This document shows, one piece after another, positions 53,792 to 64,000 of a stretch of 64,000 nucleotides of DNA; within the stretch, counting starts at the first letter, position 1, and every line of letters starts with the position of its first letter. The translations under genes were made by a program, and so were the position numbers. Source of the DNA: Tessaracoccus oleiagri (lineage in GTDB: Bacteria; Actinomycetota; Actinomycetes; Propionibacteriales; Propionibacteriaceae); assembly GCF_900103275.1 (NCBI RefSeq), contig NZ_FNGP01000002.1:62001-126000 (forward strand), read 5' to 3'. Below the pieces are notes generated by a model. The model was given only the letters and a program-made list of their open reading frames with translations, did no database searches and was not told the DNA's origin.

Positions 53792-56700
53792 CTAGATGAA
53801 ACGCGGCCGCCCGAGTGGCTTGGGCTGCTTGGCGGGCGTCTTCTCGAGCCGCTTCAGCGCCTCGCCGATGGCCGCGTCGAGCTGGGGGTCGCGCTCCGCG
53901 TCCCAGTCGGAGGGCGTCATCTCCACGACGATGTCCGGGTCGACGCCGTGGTTCTCGGCACCCATCCCCGACTTCTCGAACTGGATCCAGTAGCGCGGCT
54001 GGGTGACCTCGGTGCCGTCGACCAAGTGGAAGCGGCCGTCGATCCCGACGACGCCGCCCCACGAGCGCTCACCGATGACCGGTCCGAGCCCGAGCTCCTG
54101 CGCCGCCTGGGTGACGATGTCGCCGTCGGAGCCGGCGAACGCGTTGGTCACGAACACCACCGGCCCGCGCATGCCCTGCGCCGGGTAGGTGGAGGCGCCG
54201 TCGTGGTGCCGGGCGCCGGTGAACGCGATGACCTTGCGCATCAGCCGCTCGATCACCAGCTCCGACGTGTGGCCGCCGCCGTTGTAGCGCACGTCGACGA
54301 CGACGCCGTCCTTCTTCGACGCCTCCCCGATGAGTCGGTGGAACTCCGCCCAGCCGGAGGCCACCATGTCCGGGACGTGCACGTAGCCGAGCCGCCCCTC
54401 GGAGGCCCGCTCGACGTAGCGCACGTTGTCGCGGACCCACTCGTGGTAGCGCAGCGGCACCTCGGAGGCGACCGGCACGACGGCGACCCGCCGCTTCATG
54501 CGCCCGCGGACGAGGGTGAGCTCGACGACCTTCTCCGCCGACCCGACGAGCAGCGCGCCCACGTGCGGGGCCTCGGAGGTGGGGCGGCCGTCGATGGCGA
54601 CGATGATGTCGCCCGGCTGCGCCCCGATGCCGGCGGCCCTCAGCGGCGACCGTGCGTGCGGGTCCGAGGACTCGCCGGGCAGGATGCGGTCGATGACCAG
54701 TTCGCGCTTGGCGTTGCGGTGGAACTCGGCGCCGAGCCAGCCCACCATGGGGGCATCGGTGTGGGTGGCGGGCAGCACGTAGGCGTGGGAGGTGTTGAGT
54801 TCGCCGACGGTCTCCCACATCAGGTCCACGAGGTCGTCGTGCGTGGCGATCCGGTCGACGAGACCGCGGTACTTCGCCACGACTTTCTGCCAGTCGACGC
54901 CGTCCATGTCCTCGCGCCAGAAGTGGCTGGCCATGAGGCGGGCGTTCTCGTCGAACATCTGCCGCCACTCGGCCTGCGGGTCGATGTCGCGCCGCAGCCG
55001 CGAGAGGTCGACGTGCACGCGTTCCTCGTCCTCGGGCTTGGAGTCGGCGGGCTGCACCCACACCTCGTCGCCGGAGCGGACGACGAGCCGCTCGCCATCC
55101 CCGGACACCGCCACGGAGTCGGCGCCCTCGACGACGACCGTCGCCTTCCGCTGCTTGAACGAGTAGTGCTCGACGATGTCCTTGGCGTCCTCTGCCCCGG
55201 CGCGCCCGTCGCCCAGGACCGCGCTGCCGGAGGTCGAACGCGTCCACACCACCCCGTCCTTGACGGCGAGCAGGTCGCGGTACTGGCCCGACGGCACGGG
55301 GAACACGACCATGCGGTCCTCGAACCCGGCCGTGTCGAAGACGATCTCCTCGCCGCCCTCGTCCGGCTTGCCGCCCTTGTCAGCGCTCTCCTCGCTCTTC
55401 TCGTCGGACTTGTCGTCGTCCTCGGTCTCGCTGATCTGCCAACCGTCGGCGCTGACTCCGAAGGGCGCCGTCTCCTCCGGCGACAGCGGCGCGAGCCAGG
55501 GCCGCACGGTGTCGGTGAAGGACAGGTCGAAGGTGAGCTCGTCGTAGGAGGGGTCGATGGTGCGGCTGGAGAGGAACGCGAGGTGCTTGCCGTCGGAGGT
55601 GAACACCGGCGCGAAATCGTTGAACTGGCCGCGGGTCAGGGTGAAGGCCTTGTCGGCGGTGAGGTCGTAGCCCACGAGGCGGCCGTGCTCGCCCTCGTTG
55701 GCGATGGCCTCGCGCCACACCAGGTAGCGGCCGTCGGGCGAGAACGTGAACCCGGTGGGCTCCCCCACCGGAGAGCGGCCGATGCGCTTCAGGGAACCTC
55801 GCGCCACGTCGAGCAGGAAGATCGTGCCGTCGTGGCTGCCGACCGCCACCTTCGTGCCCGCCCGGTTGGGTTCGAGGGCGACGACGCGCCCGAGCCGTCC
55901 CTGCGCGAGGCGGCGGGCGCTGCCGTCGCCGTCCACGGCCTTGATCTCCAGGCAGTCCTCGCCCTCGGCGTCGGAGGCCCAGATGGCCTTGCCCGTCTTG
56001 CCGAGCAGACGCGGCTCCCTGATGCGCACGCCGGGGGTGTCGGCCAGCGCGCGGGCTGGGCCGGCGCGGTGGGTGAGGAAATAGGCGGCGCCGCGCCAGT
56101 CCAGCAGCGACCCGTCGCCCCCGTGGTCGGGGACGATGGCCTCGAGCCGCTCGGTGGGGGCCGCGGGCACGGGCTGCGGGCGGCCGACGCGGGTGCGGAG
56201 GTCGAGCCGTTCGGGCCGGCCCTCGAGCGACGTCATGTGGAACAGTTCGCCGCGGGAGTGGTAGATGATGCTGCGGCCGTCGGTGGTGGCGTCGCGCACG
56301 TAGCCCTGCTCGAAGGTGTGCTCGGTGTGCTGGCGGAGGTCGCGGCCCGTCGCGGTGACGGACCACAGCTGCGCCTGCGACCTCGGCGACTCGCCGAGGT
56401 CCGAGGTGAAGATGATGCGGTCGCCGTACCAGGACGGCCCCGCCAGGCTCGCCGCCTGGTTCGGCAGGATGCGCTTCCAGTCGGTGGCGCCGTCGGCGGA
56501 GAACCACAACCGGATCGCCATGCCGCCGCGGTAACGCTTCCAGCCCGCGGGGTCGCGGAAGTTCGGGCTGGCGACGACGACGCCGCGCCTGCCCTGGGCG
56601 GCGTCCATCGCGAGCCCGTAGTCCAGGCGCCGGACCTGCCCGTCGAGCGAGACGGCGTAGAGCCACGACAGTCCGCGCGAGATGGCCTCGTGCGACGAGG

Positions 56701-57004
56701 CGATCATGATGTTGCGGTCGTCGATCCAACGGGCGACGAGCATGCGGCCGGCGCTCAGCCAGGTGACGCGGCGGGAGCCGCCCGCCACGTCGGCGATGTA
56801 GAGGTCGAAGCCGCCGTTGGTGGTGGCCACGTAGGCGATCTGCTGCCCGTCCGGGGAGAACCGCGGGCTCCGAGGGGTGTCCTCGCCGCGGGTCAGCCGG
56901 GCCGCGACCCCACCAGCGGTTTCACCGAGCCAGAGGTCGTCGTCGGCGACGAACACCACCTGGCTGCCGTGGACGTGGGGATAGCGTCGATACCCATGGC
57001 TCAT
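53792..57004 (-). CDS. Tricorn-like S41 family protease
   Basis: A 1070-aa tricorn protease homologue that would trim peptides released by other cytoplasmic proteases. Beta-propeller repeats fill residues about 1-660, with an acidic Lys/Glu-rich insert (SDEKSEESADKG) near residue 530. A C1 domain, PDZ domain (near 760-850, PGDIIVAIDGRP) and the S41 core follow; the nucleophile is in FAGSDGDIV and the first catalytic residue region in LNTSHAYV. It is leaderless: TATGAT ends 8 nt before ATG 57004. No tricorn-interacting aminopeptidase is adjacent. Confidence 0.93.
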   Translation of the reverse strand: MSHGYRRYPHVHGSQVVFVADDDLWLGETAGGVAARLTRGEDTPRSPRFSPDGQQIAYVATTNGGFDLYIADVAGGSRRVTWLSAGRMLVARWIDDRNIMIASSHEAISRGLSWLYAVSLDGQVRRLDYGLAMDAAQGRRGVVVASPNFRDPAGWKRYRGGMAIRLWFSADGATDWKRILPNQAASLAGPSWYGDRIIFTSDLGESPRSQAQLWSVTATGRDLRQHTEHTFEQGYVRDATTDGRSIIYHSRGELFHMTSLEGRPERLDLRTRVGRPQPVPAAPTERLEAIVPDHGGDGSLLDWRGAAYFLTHRAGPARALADTPGVRIREPRLLGKTGKAIWASDAEGEDCLEIKAVDGDGSARRLAQGRLGRVVALEPNRAGTKVAVGSHDGTIFLLDVARGSLKRIGRSPVGEPTGFTFSPDGRYLVWREAIANEGEHGRLVGYDLTADKAFTLTRGQFNDFAPVFTSDGKHLAFLSSRTIDPSYDELTFDLSFTDTVRPWLAPLSPEETAPFGVSADGWQISETEDDDKSDEKSEESADKGGKPDEGGEEIVFDTAGFEDRMVVFPVPSGQYRDLLAVKDGVVWTRSTSGSAVLGDGRAGAEDAKDIVEHYSFKQRKATVVVEGADSVAVSGDGERLVVRSGDEVWVQPADSKPEDEERVHVDLSRLRRDIDPQAEWRQMFDENARLMASHFWREDMDGVDWQKVVAKYRGLVDRIATHDDLVDLMWETVGELNTSHAYVLPATHTDAPMVGWLGAEFHRNAKRELVIDRILPGESSDPHARSPLRAAGIGAQPGDIIVAIDGRPTSEAPHVGALLVGSAEKVVELTLVRGRMKRRVAVVPVASEVPLRYHEWVRDNVRYVERASEGRLGYVHVPDMVASGWAEFHRLIGEASKKDGVVVDVRYNGGGHTSELVIERLMRKVIAFTGARHHDGASTYPAQGMRGPVVFVTNAFAGSDGDIVTQAAQELGLGPVIGERSWGGVVGIDGRFHLVDGTEVTQPRYWIQFEKSGMGAENHGVDPDIVVEMTPSDWDAERDPQLDAAIGEALKRLEKTPAKQPKPLGRPRFI

Positions 57005-57012
57005 GAGTCAGA

Positions 57013-57018
57013 ATCATA
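57013..57018 (-). promoter_or_regulatory. -10 element of the leaderless tricorn gene
   Basis: TATGAT on the minus strand, 8 nt before ATG 57004. Confidence 0.65.
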
Positions 57019-57063
57019 GCCCGCCGGGGCGGGGCCGGAATTCCGGCGGAGGGCCCGTCAGGG

Positions 57064-58341
<1,278 letters not shown>

Positions 58342-58415
58342 GGTTGCGCTCCTTCCTCCTCAGTTCGCCTACCAGCCTACCCAGTGCATTGTGCATGACC
58401 CGCGCAACATGCCAG

Positions 58416-59459
58416 TCACCGGAGCACCGGCTTGGTCAGCCACACCTGCAGCCATTGCTGGGCGAACGGCTGCCAGCGGGGACGATAGGCGTAGACCGCG
58501 GCGAGCCGGAGCGCGGCCGCCGACTGGGCGAGTTGCAGGCGGTTCTGGGACACGCCGAGCGTCTCCGCCATCTCGCTCACGGCGTGCAGCACGACGTCGC
58601 CCTGCGCCTGCGTCCACTCCCCCTGCGCGACCCTGAGGATCGAGTGCACCGCGAGGTTGCCGAGGTCGAGGGCGGGCTCGGCCATGGCCAGCGTGTCGAG
58701 GTCGAGGAGCGCGAGTTCGCCGGTCGACTCGTCGAACAGCAGTTGCCCGTCGTGCAGGTCACGGTGCGCGAGCAACGCGACGTCCGGCGAGCCGCCGACG
58801 AGCTGCTCGGCGACGCGGGCGACGGTCTTGCGGGCCGTGCCGGTGGTGTCGACGAGCACGCCCCGGTCGAGCGCCCCCGCGACCCAGCCCTCGAGGACCC
58901 GCGCCTCGTCGGCGGGCGTGTGCGCCGGGATGCCGGGGGTCTCGACGGTGGCGAACAGCGGCCAGCGGTCGAGCCAGGAACGCCACACGTCGGCCCAGCG
59001 CTCCGGGGCCACGTCGGCGAGTGCACGGCCGGGCAGTGCGGGGCTGGCGAGCACGCCGGCGGCGGTCACCGTCGGGGCGGCGGTGAGGAACCCTGCCGAC
59101 TGCCCGATCGCCGCGCCGAGGACGTTGCGCTCCGCCAGCGACTCCGCCCGGCGCTCCGGGACCACCTTGACGAACAGGTCTCCGTGGCGCACGACCGCCC
59201 GTTTGCCGTAGCGGTGGCCCAGCAACTCGCCGTTCACGTCGGCCAGGGCCGGCAGGGCGGGATCCTCGCCGAAGGGGGCGATCGTCGCGTGCTCGACGGT
59301 GCCGGCGCGGCCCAGTTCGAGCTCGCCGGCCCGCACGAGCCCGCGGGTGTCACGGCCCTCGATGCGGAGGGTGACGGTTTCGGCCGACGGTTCGCCGGCG
59401 GGCCAGGCGCGGGTGATCAGGACGTCGCCCACGGAGCGGGGCACTGCGAGGAAGGTCAT
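58416..59459 (-). CDS. Aminoglycoside phosphotransferase-fold kinase, unknown substrate
   Basis: A 347-aa protein with an APH/choline-kinase fold. An N-terminal cap region contains a plausible ATP lysine (GDLFVKVVPERR, about residue 98); the catalytic loop is HRDLHDGQLL and the metal-binding loop LLDLDTL. The canonical Asn of HxDxxxxN is Gln, as in maltokinases. That similarity and the sugar-related neighbours make a sugar 1- or 6-kinase plausible but unproven. The start at 59459 overlaps the upstream kinase gene by 4 nt (ATGA). It is the last gene of a five-gene operon. Confidence 0.8.
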   Translation of the reverse strand: MTFLAVPRSVGDVLITRAWPAGEPSAETVTLRIEGRDTRGLVRAGELELGRAGTVEHATIAPFGEDPALPALADVNGELLGHRYGKRAVVRHGDLFVKVVPERRAESLAERNVLGAAIGQSAGFLTAAPTVTAAGVLASPALPGRALADVAPERWADVWRSWLDRWPLFATVETPGIPAHTPADEARVLEGWVAGALDRGVLVDTTGTARKTVARVAEQLVGGSPDVALLAHRDLHDGQLLFDESTGELALLDLDTLAMAEPALDLGNLAVHSILRVAQGEWTQAQGDVVLHAVSEMAETLGVSQNRLQLAQSAAALRLAAVYAYRPRWQPFAQQWLQVWLTKPVLR

Positions 59460-60538
59460 CGCCGCCATTGTTCCATCTGGTCCAGGCGGTCCGAGATCCG
59501 GTCCCGCCAACGGGGGTCGGCGTCGCGCAGCGGTTCCATCAGCCGGGCCGCGAGGCCCGCGAAGACCCAGGGCCTGAGTGCGTCGCCCGGGTCGACGCCG
59601 TATCCCTCGAGCAGCGGGCCGGTGAGCGGCGTTCGGCCCGAGAGGAGCTCGACCGCGTGGAAGCCGCCGAGGTCCTTCAGCCGCGGCGCGAGACGGTAGC
59701 GGTCGAAGTCCAGCAGCCACACGCCTCCCGGCCCGATGGCCACCTGGTCGGCGGAGAAGTCGCCGTGCGCGGGGACGAGGTCCGTCTCGGTGAGGTCGGC
59801 CTCCTCGACGAGTCGGCGGGCCCGCCGGCCGAGGTGCTCGTCGAGCACGGCGAGGTCCTCGGCCTGACGGAGCAGCGCGGCCCGCGTCGATCTGGGCTCA
59901 CGCGCGTCGCCGCCGACGGTGTGCAGCCGGGCGAGGGCCTCCCCCGCCCGGCGAGCCGCCCACTCCCCGTCAGCGGAGGGGTGGGCCAGGTCCGACTCGC
60001 CCTCCCAGGCCCAGGTGCTCGTCGACCGCGTCCGCTGCAGGGGCACGATGGTGGGCACGCCGTCCGCGAGGAGCCCCCGAGCGCGACGTTGGGCGGCCTT
60101 CGCGTCACCGCGCTCCCCGTGGACGCGGATGCTGACCGGTGCCCCGTCGAGGGTGCCGCGGAGCACCGCGCGGCGGTGCGGGTTGTACCGGAGCAGGACG
60201 CTGCCGGCGCGCTGCTCGTCGCCGAGTTCGGCGAAGCCCGCGGCCAGTTCGGGGTCGGAGGCCACCGGGCCGAACGCCAGCGTGAGGCCATCGTGCTCGA
60301 TCACCCGGATCCGCTGGCCCGCGCGTCCCGCCCGGCGGACGGCGCGGACGATCCTCGGGTCGTGCGCGCGGCTCGCCACCTGCGCCCACCCGTGGACGCC
60401 GTCGGGGGTGTGCAGCGCGGCGACCGTCGAGAGGCCGGGCTTGTGGCGGAGGCGTTTCGCCACCACCTCGGTGCCCACGAGGGCGGAGAGCCGCTCTGCG
60501 TCGAGGAACAGCGCCGCGGTCCGCATCGGGTCAGCCAC
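59456..60538 (-). CDS. Second phosphotransferase-fold protein, partly degenerate
   Basis: A 360-aa protein with the same fold but weaker N-lobe motifs: the expected ATP lysine position in VSIRVHGERGD is Arg. The catalytic loop is PAHGDFSADQVAI and the metal loop LLDFDRYRLAP, so the C-lobe looks functional apart from Gln for Asn. The N-terminal 100 residues (ALFLDAERLSALVG, GWAQVASRAHDPR) are not recognised. The start is taken at GTG 60538 with GGGGT upstream; ATG 60526 is possible. It overlaps the ABC exporter gene by 8 nt. Divergent kinase or pseudokinase partner of the next gene is a guess. Confidence 0.72.
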   Translation of the reverse strand: MADPMRTAALFLDAERLSALVGTEVVAKRLRHKPGLSTVAALHTPDGVHGWAQVASRAHDPRIVRAVRRAGRAGQRIRVIEHDGLTLAFGPVASDPELAAGFAELGDEQRAGSVLLRYNPHRRAVLRGTLDGAPVSIRVHGERGDAKAAQRRARGLLADGVPTIVPLQRTRSTSTWAWEGESDLAHPSADGEWAARRAGEALARLHTVGGDAREPRSTRAALLRQAEDLAVLDEHLGRRARRLVEEADLTETDLVPAHGDFSADQVAIGPGGVWLLDFDRYRLAPRLKDLGGFHAVELLSGRTPLTGPLLEGYGVDPGDALRPWVFAGLAARLMEPLRDADPRWRDRISDRLDQMEQWRR

Positions 60539-62288
60539 GGCGCGACCCCAGGAAGGCGTCGCCAGCGCCCTGCCAGACGACCCTCCCCCGCTCCAGCCGG
60601 AACACCCAGTCGCAGGCGGCGGCCACCTGGTCGTCGTGGGTGACGACGATGGTCGTCCGCCCCTTGGTGAGCGTCTCGATGGCGGCGAGCACGGCGTCGG
60701 CGTTGTCGCCGTCGAGGCCGGTGGTGACCTCGTCGAGGACGACGATGGGCGCGTCCCGCAGCAGCGCACGCGCGATGGAGATGCGCTGGCGCTGCCCGCC
60801 CGACAGGGTGCCGCCGCGTTCGCCGACGAGGTGCTGGTACCCGTCGGGCATGGCCATGATGAAGTCGTGCGCGCGCGCCGCCCTCGCCGCATCCATGACC
60901 TCCTCGTCGGTGGCGTCGAGGCGGCCCATGCGGATGTTGTCCATGACGCTGCCGCTGAAGAGCACGGCCTCCTGCTGGACCAGCGCAACCTGGGAGCGGA
61001 GGAAGTCGATGTCGAGCGTCCGCAGGTCCATGCCGTCGGCGAGGACGACACCCTCCGACGGGTCGATCAGTCTGGGCACCAGCGACGCGAGGGTGGACTT
61101 CCCGGAGCCGGAGTGGCCGACGAAGGCGACCCGCTCCCCCGGCACGATCTCGAGGTCGATGTCTGAGACGGCCTCGTGCCGCTTCTGGAACCGGACGGTG
61201 ACGCCGGAGAAGCGCAGGGCACCCGTGAGCGCGGGGACCCGGCGGGGCGCGCCGACGGGGCGGATCTCCGGTTCGACGTCGAGGACGTCCGCGACCCGTT
61301 CCCCGGACGCGGTGGCCCGCGCGATCCGGCCGGTGTACTTGGCCATGTCGCGCAGCGGCTTCATCGCGGTCTTGAGGTAGGTGGTGAAGATCACCAGGTC
61401 GCCGGGCGTCATGTTCAGCGTCATGACGCGCCAGCCGCCGAAGACCAGCACGGTGGCCGTCGCGATGCCGATCAGCAGGTCGGTGCGTCGCTCGAGCCCC
61501 GCGGCCAGCCGCTTCGACTTCACCCCGTCCCGCAGCGACTTCGCGTTGCTGCCCTGGAACCGGTCGCCCAGGTGGCGCTCGAGCCCGTACGCCTGCACCA
61601 CGGAGATGGCCCCGACGGTCTCCTGCGCGATGTTGGCGAGGTCCCCCTCCGCCTGACGCGTCCTCCGGGAGGCGGTCGTGATCTTCGACGTGGAGGTGCG
61701 CGAGGTGAGCGCGAACGTCGCGGCGGCGACGATCACGACGACCGCGAGCAGCCAGTCGAGGAAGAACATCACGACCGTCATGGCGACCAGCGTCACCAGG
61801 TTGGCCAGCATCGGCAGCCCGGCCGTCACCGCGACCTCCTGCAGCCGCCCCACGTCGGCGATGAGCCGCTGGACGAGGTCACCGGAGCGGCTGGTGGCGT
61901 GGAACCGCCGCGACAGCCTCGCGACGTGGCCGAAGACCCGGGCCCGCAGCGCCGTCGCCACACGGGACCCGGCGAGCGCGAACGCCACCGTGGCAAGGTA
62001 GTTCGCCAGGGCGCGCAGGCCGACGATGGCGACGGTGGCGGCCCCGGCCAGGAGCAGCAGGCGCAGGCTCGCCGTCGGGCCCGTGCCGGCGAGGTCCGCG
62101 CCGAGGCTGCGGGTCAGGGCGTCGATGACGAACTTCAAGGGCCAGGGCTCCAGGACCCGGAACACCACCTCGAACAGCAACGCCACGACGCCCCCGGCCA
62201 TGACCGGCCCGTGGCCCCGCAGGTGCGGCCGCACCAGCCCGAGCGTGCGGCGCAGGGCCGAGCGGGAGGGCTTGTCAGACGCGGGCAT
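60531..62288 (-). CDS. Fused ABC exporter (membrane and ATPase domains)
   Basis: A 585-aa half-transporter that works as a homodimer. Six helices (about residues 30-310) precede the ATPase, with Walker A GHSGSGKST near 375, signature LSGGQRQRISIARALL and Walker B VVLDEVTTGLD; the position after the Walker B Glu is VT rather than PT or AT. Members of this type III exporter class move lipids, glycolipids, peptides or drugs. Its place between glycosyltransferase and kinase genes suggests export of a glycoconjugate; that is inference. Confidence 0.92.
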   Translation of the reverse strand: MPASDKPSRSALRRTLGLVRPHLRGHGPVMAGGVVALLFEVVFRVLEPWPLKFVIDALTRSLGADLAGTGPTASLRLLLLAGAATVAIVGLRALANYLATVAFALAGSRVATALRARVFGHVARLSRRFHATSRSGDLVQRLIADVGRLQEVAVTAGLPMLANLVTLVAMTVVMFFLDWLLAVVVIVAAATFALTSRTSTSKITTASRRTRQAEGDLANIAQETVGAISVVQAYGLERHLGDRFQGSNAKSLRDGVKSKRLAAGLERRTDLLIGIATATVLVFGGWRVMTLNMTPGDLVIFTTYLKTAMKPLRDMAKYTGRIARATASGERVADVLDVEPEIRPVGAPRRVPALTGALRFSGVTVRFQKRHEAVSDIDLEIVPGERVAFVGHSGSGKSTLASLVPRLIDPSEGVVLADGMDLRTLDIDFLRSQVALVQQEAVLFSGSVMDNIRMGRLDATDEEVMDAARAARAHDFIMAMPDGYQHLVGERGGTLSGGQRQRISIARALLRDAPIVVLDEVTTGLDGDNADAVLAAIETLTKGRTTIVVTHDDQVAAACDWVFRLERGRVVWQGAGDAFLGSRRG

Positions 62289-63423
62289 GCTCCCCCTCTA
62301 TCGTGCGCGCCAGCACCTTCTCCCAGGTGTGCCGGCCGGTCATCAGCTCGCGCCCGGCGGCGCCCATGCGGCGCGCCGTGGCGGCGTCGGCGACGAGCCG
62401 GTCGATGGCGGCGGCGAGCTGGTCGGGACGGGAGGGTTCCACCAGCAGGCCGGTCTCGCCGTCGCGGACGATCGTCGGGATCTGCCCGACGCGGCTCGCC
62501 ACCACCGGCAGTGCGGCGGCCGAGTACTCGAAGACCTTGAGCGGCGAGAAGTACTGGTCCCGCTGCTCCGGGTACGGGGCGGCCGCCACCCAGGCGCCGG
62601 CCATCGCCGCCGGGATGCCCTCGGGCGGGACGGCGCCGACGAAGTCGACCGCAACGCCGAGACTGTCAGCGAGGTCGCGCAGTGCGGACCCCTGCGGGCC
62701 GTCGCCGACGATCCGCAGCCTCCACCGTCGCCCCGCGAGCGCGGCGGCGCGGATGAGGTGCTCCGTCCCGTGCCAGGGCTTCAGCGTGCCGACGAACAGC
62801 ACGGTCGGCTCCGTCCCGGGAACCACCGGCGCGATCCGGTCCACGTTCACCCCGTTCGGGGCGACGACGACGCGTGCGGCCAGTTCGGGATCGCCCGCCT
62901 GGGCCAGGCACCAGTCGGCGACCGGCCGGGACACCGCGGCCACCCGCGTCGCCGCGTGCAGCTGCGCCCGCAGCGCCCCGCGCGCCCATGCCTCGTCGAC
63001 GAGGATCCGGTGGTCGCGCTGCTCCTCCACCAGGGGCGCGTTCACCTCGAGGTAGGCGGGGACGTCCAGCCGCTGGGCCACGAGCGACATGGCGACGGAG
63101 AACAGGGAGAACCGCTCGTAGACGACGTCTACTTCGTCGGCGATGGCGGCGCGCGCGAGACGCCGCGAGACGTCGGCCACCTGCTGCTCGCGGTCGGCCG
63201 TCCGCTCCTCGTCCGTGGCACCTCGGCCCTTGCCGACGGGCATGACGGTCACGGCCACGTCCTCGAGGTCGTGCGGCCGGTGGTCGCCGAGCCTCGTGCA
63301 GTAGACGTGCACCTCCGCCCCGCGGGCGCGCCAAGCGCGAACGATCTCCTGGACGTGCACCGAGGCCCCCTTCGTCCCGAACACGGGGATGCCGGGATCG
63401 GCGCAGATGTAGGCCACCCTCAT
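62275..63423 (-). CDS. Glycosyltransferase family 4 protein
   Basis: A 382-aa GT-B glycosyltransferase. The N-domain starts VAYICADPGIPVFGTKGASVH; the C-domain has PNGVNVDRI, VLFVGTLKPWHGTEHLIRAA and the donor-binding EYSAAALPVVAS (E at the start of the E-x7-E-like site). It would transfer a nucleotide-sugar unit to a lipid or sugar acceptor; neither is identifiable. It overlaps the ABC exporter by 14 nt and the upstream transferase by 4 nt. Confidence 0.9.
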   Translation of the reverse strand: MRVAYICADPGIPVFGTKGASVHVQEIVRAWRARGAEVHVYCTRLGDHRPHDLEDVAVTVMPVGKGRGATDEERTADREQQVADVSRRLARAAIADEVDVVYERFSLFSVAMSLVAQRLDVPAYLEVNAPLVEEQRDHRILVDEAWARGALRAQLHAATRVAAVSRPVADWCLAQAGDPELAARVVVAPNGVNVDRIAPVVPGTEPTVLFVGTLKPWHGTEHLIRAAALAGRRWRLRIVGDGPQGSALRDLADSLGVAVDFVGAVPPEGIPAAMAGAWVAAAPYPEQRDQYFSPLKVFEYSAAALPVVASRVGQIPTIVRDGETGLLVEPSRPDQLAAAIDRLVADAATARRMGAAGRELMTGRHTWEKVLARTIEGEHARV

Positions 63424-64000
63424 GCGGTCACCTCGCTCAGCAGACGGGACTGGCGGGCGGTGTCGTACTCGCGCTCCACCAGCTCGCGGGCGGCACGGGA
63501 CACCTCTGCGCGGGGGAAGTCGGGGTCGGCGACGTCGAGCAGCGCCCGAGTGAGCCCGTCCCGATCGCCGGGTTCCAGCAGCAGGCCCGTGGCGGGGCGG
63601 CCGTCGCCCCCCGCGTGCACGGCCTCCGGGATCCCGGTGACGCGGGTGGAGATCGGGACGACACCCGTCGCCATCGCCTCGAGGAGCACGGTCGGAAGCC
63701 CGTCGGCGTTGCCGTCAGCGCCGACGACGCAGGGCGCGGCCATCACGTCGGCCCAGCGCAGCAGCTCGACGACCTCGTCCTGGCTGCGCGGGCCGAGAAA
63801 GGTGACCGCGTCCCCGAGCCCGAGGTCGGCAGCGAGGCGACTGAGATCGTGGGCCAGCTCGCCGTCGCCGGCGATGCGGACGTCGAGCTCGAGCCCGTGG
63901 TCCCGGGCGGCGCGGGCGCTGTCGAGGAGCACGTCGAACCCCTTCTTCTCGACGAGCCGGCCCACGGCGGCCACCCGCAGCGGTCCCTCCGGGGAGCGCG
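63420..64000 (-). CDS. Glycosyltransferase (GT4-like), N-terminus beyond window
   Basis: The last 193 residues of a GT-B glycosyltransferase; the frame is open to the window edge, so the start is not here. Visible are VAAVGRLVEKKGFDVLLDS and the donor site DGLPTVLLEAMATGVVPIS (E-x7 motif with the catalytic Glu). The stop overlaps the next gene as ATGA. A different transferase from its neighbour, so at least two sugars or linkages are probably added by this operon. Confidence 0.88.
   Translation of the reverse strand, partial: RSPEGPLRVAAVGRLVEKKGFDVLLDSARAARDHGLELDVRIAGDGELAHDLSRLAADLGLGDAVTFLGPRSQDEVVELLRWADVMAAPCVVGADGNADGLPTVLLEAMATGVVPISTRVTGIPEAVHAGGDGRPATGLLLEPGDRDGLTRALLDVADPDFPRAEVSRAARELVEREYDTARQSRLLSEVTA

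Noticed and set aside
57035-57048. Palindrome GCCGGAATTCCGGC between the tricorn and clpX genes as an operator
   Set aside because: It lies just after clpX and can pair into a larger GC-rich stem-loop; a terminator is the simpler reading, though not strong enough to list.
58362-58379. AGTTCGCCTACC upstream of clpX resembles a ClgR box
   Set aside because: Only the left half fits the inverted consensus; the right half fails at several positions.

Overview
The window is about 70% G+C chromosomal DNA from a high-GC actinobacterium, most likely Propionibacteriaceae (Tessaracoccus/Arachnia-like). That placement is inferred from gene order (lepB-rnhB-DUF2469, DUF177-rpmF-rnc-mutM-smc, folC-DUF4233-ndk, the TIGR03960/TIGR03936 pair), from GTG starts, and from many TAnnnT -10 elements placed 6-10 nt before a start codon. 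No phage, insertion sequence, CRISPR array, rRNA or tRNA was seen.

Layout. 1-3526 (+): the end of a cobalamin-type ECF importer (ATPase part and S component), then a compact cobalamin riboswitch that precedes a secreted alpha/alpha-toroid protein with three C-terminal repeats. 3580-6601 (-): dprA-comM-yraN. 6691-13785 (-): a sugar ABC importer of the RbsABC type with two permeases, a Gfo/Idh/MocA dehydrogenase and a ROK regulator. 13823-16012 (-): DUF2469, rnhB, lepB, rplS. 16190-19678 (-): sdhCAB. 19813-21726 (-): rpsP-khpA-rimM-trmD. 21908-24618: a small zincin (+), then an amidohydrolase and an SppA-like protease (-). 24661-38876 (-): ffh, a GNAT protein, ftsY, smc, gtrA, mutM, rnc, rpmF, DUF177, asparaginase, coaD, rsmD, recG, rpmB. 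38992-49547: RNase E/G, the radical SAM pair TIGR03936/TIGR03960 split by ybaK, a CynX-type MFS gene and ald, then ndk, DUF4233 and folC. 49718-53785 (+): a DsbA-like thioredoxin, valS and an alkyladenine glycosylase. 53792-58341 (-): a tricorn-like protease and clpX. 58416-64000 (-): a tightly overlapping operon of two kinase-fold proteins, a fused ABC exporter and two glycosyltransferases, running off the right edge.

Most of the window is housekeeping: translation, protein targeting, DNA repair and central respiration. The parts most likely to hold something undescribed are the riboswitch-controlled secreted toroid protein at 1541-3526 and the kinase/ABC/glycosyltransferase operon at the right end. 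A general regulatory feature is widespread leaderless initiation: about 15 genes have TAnnnT 6-10 nt upstream of ATG/GTG and no Shine-Dalgarno sequence, which also corrects several start codons.
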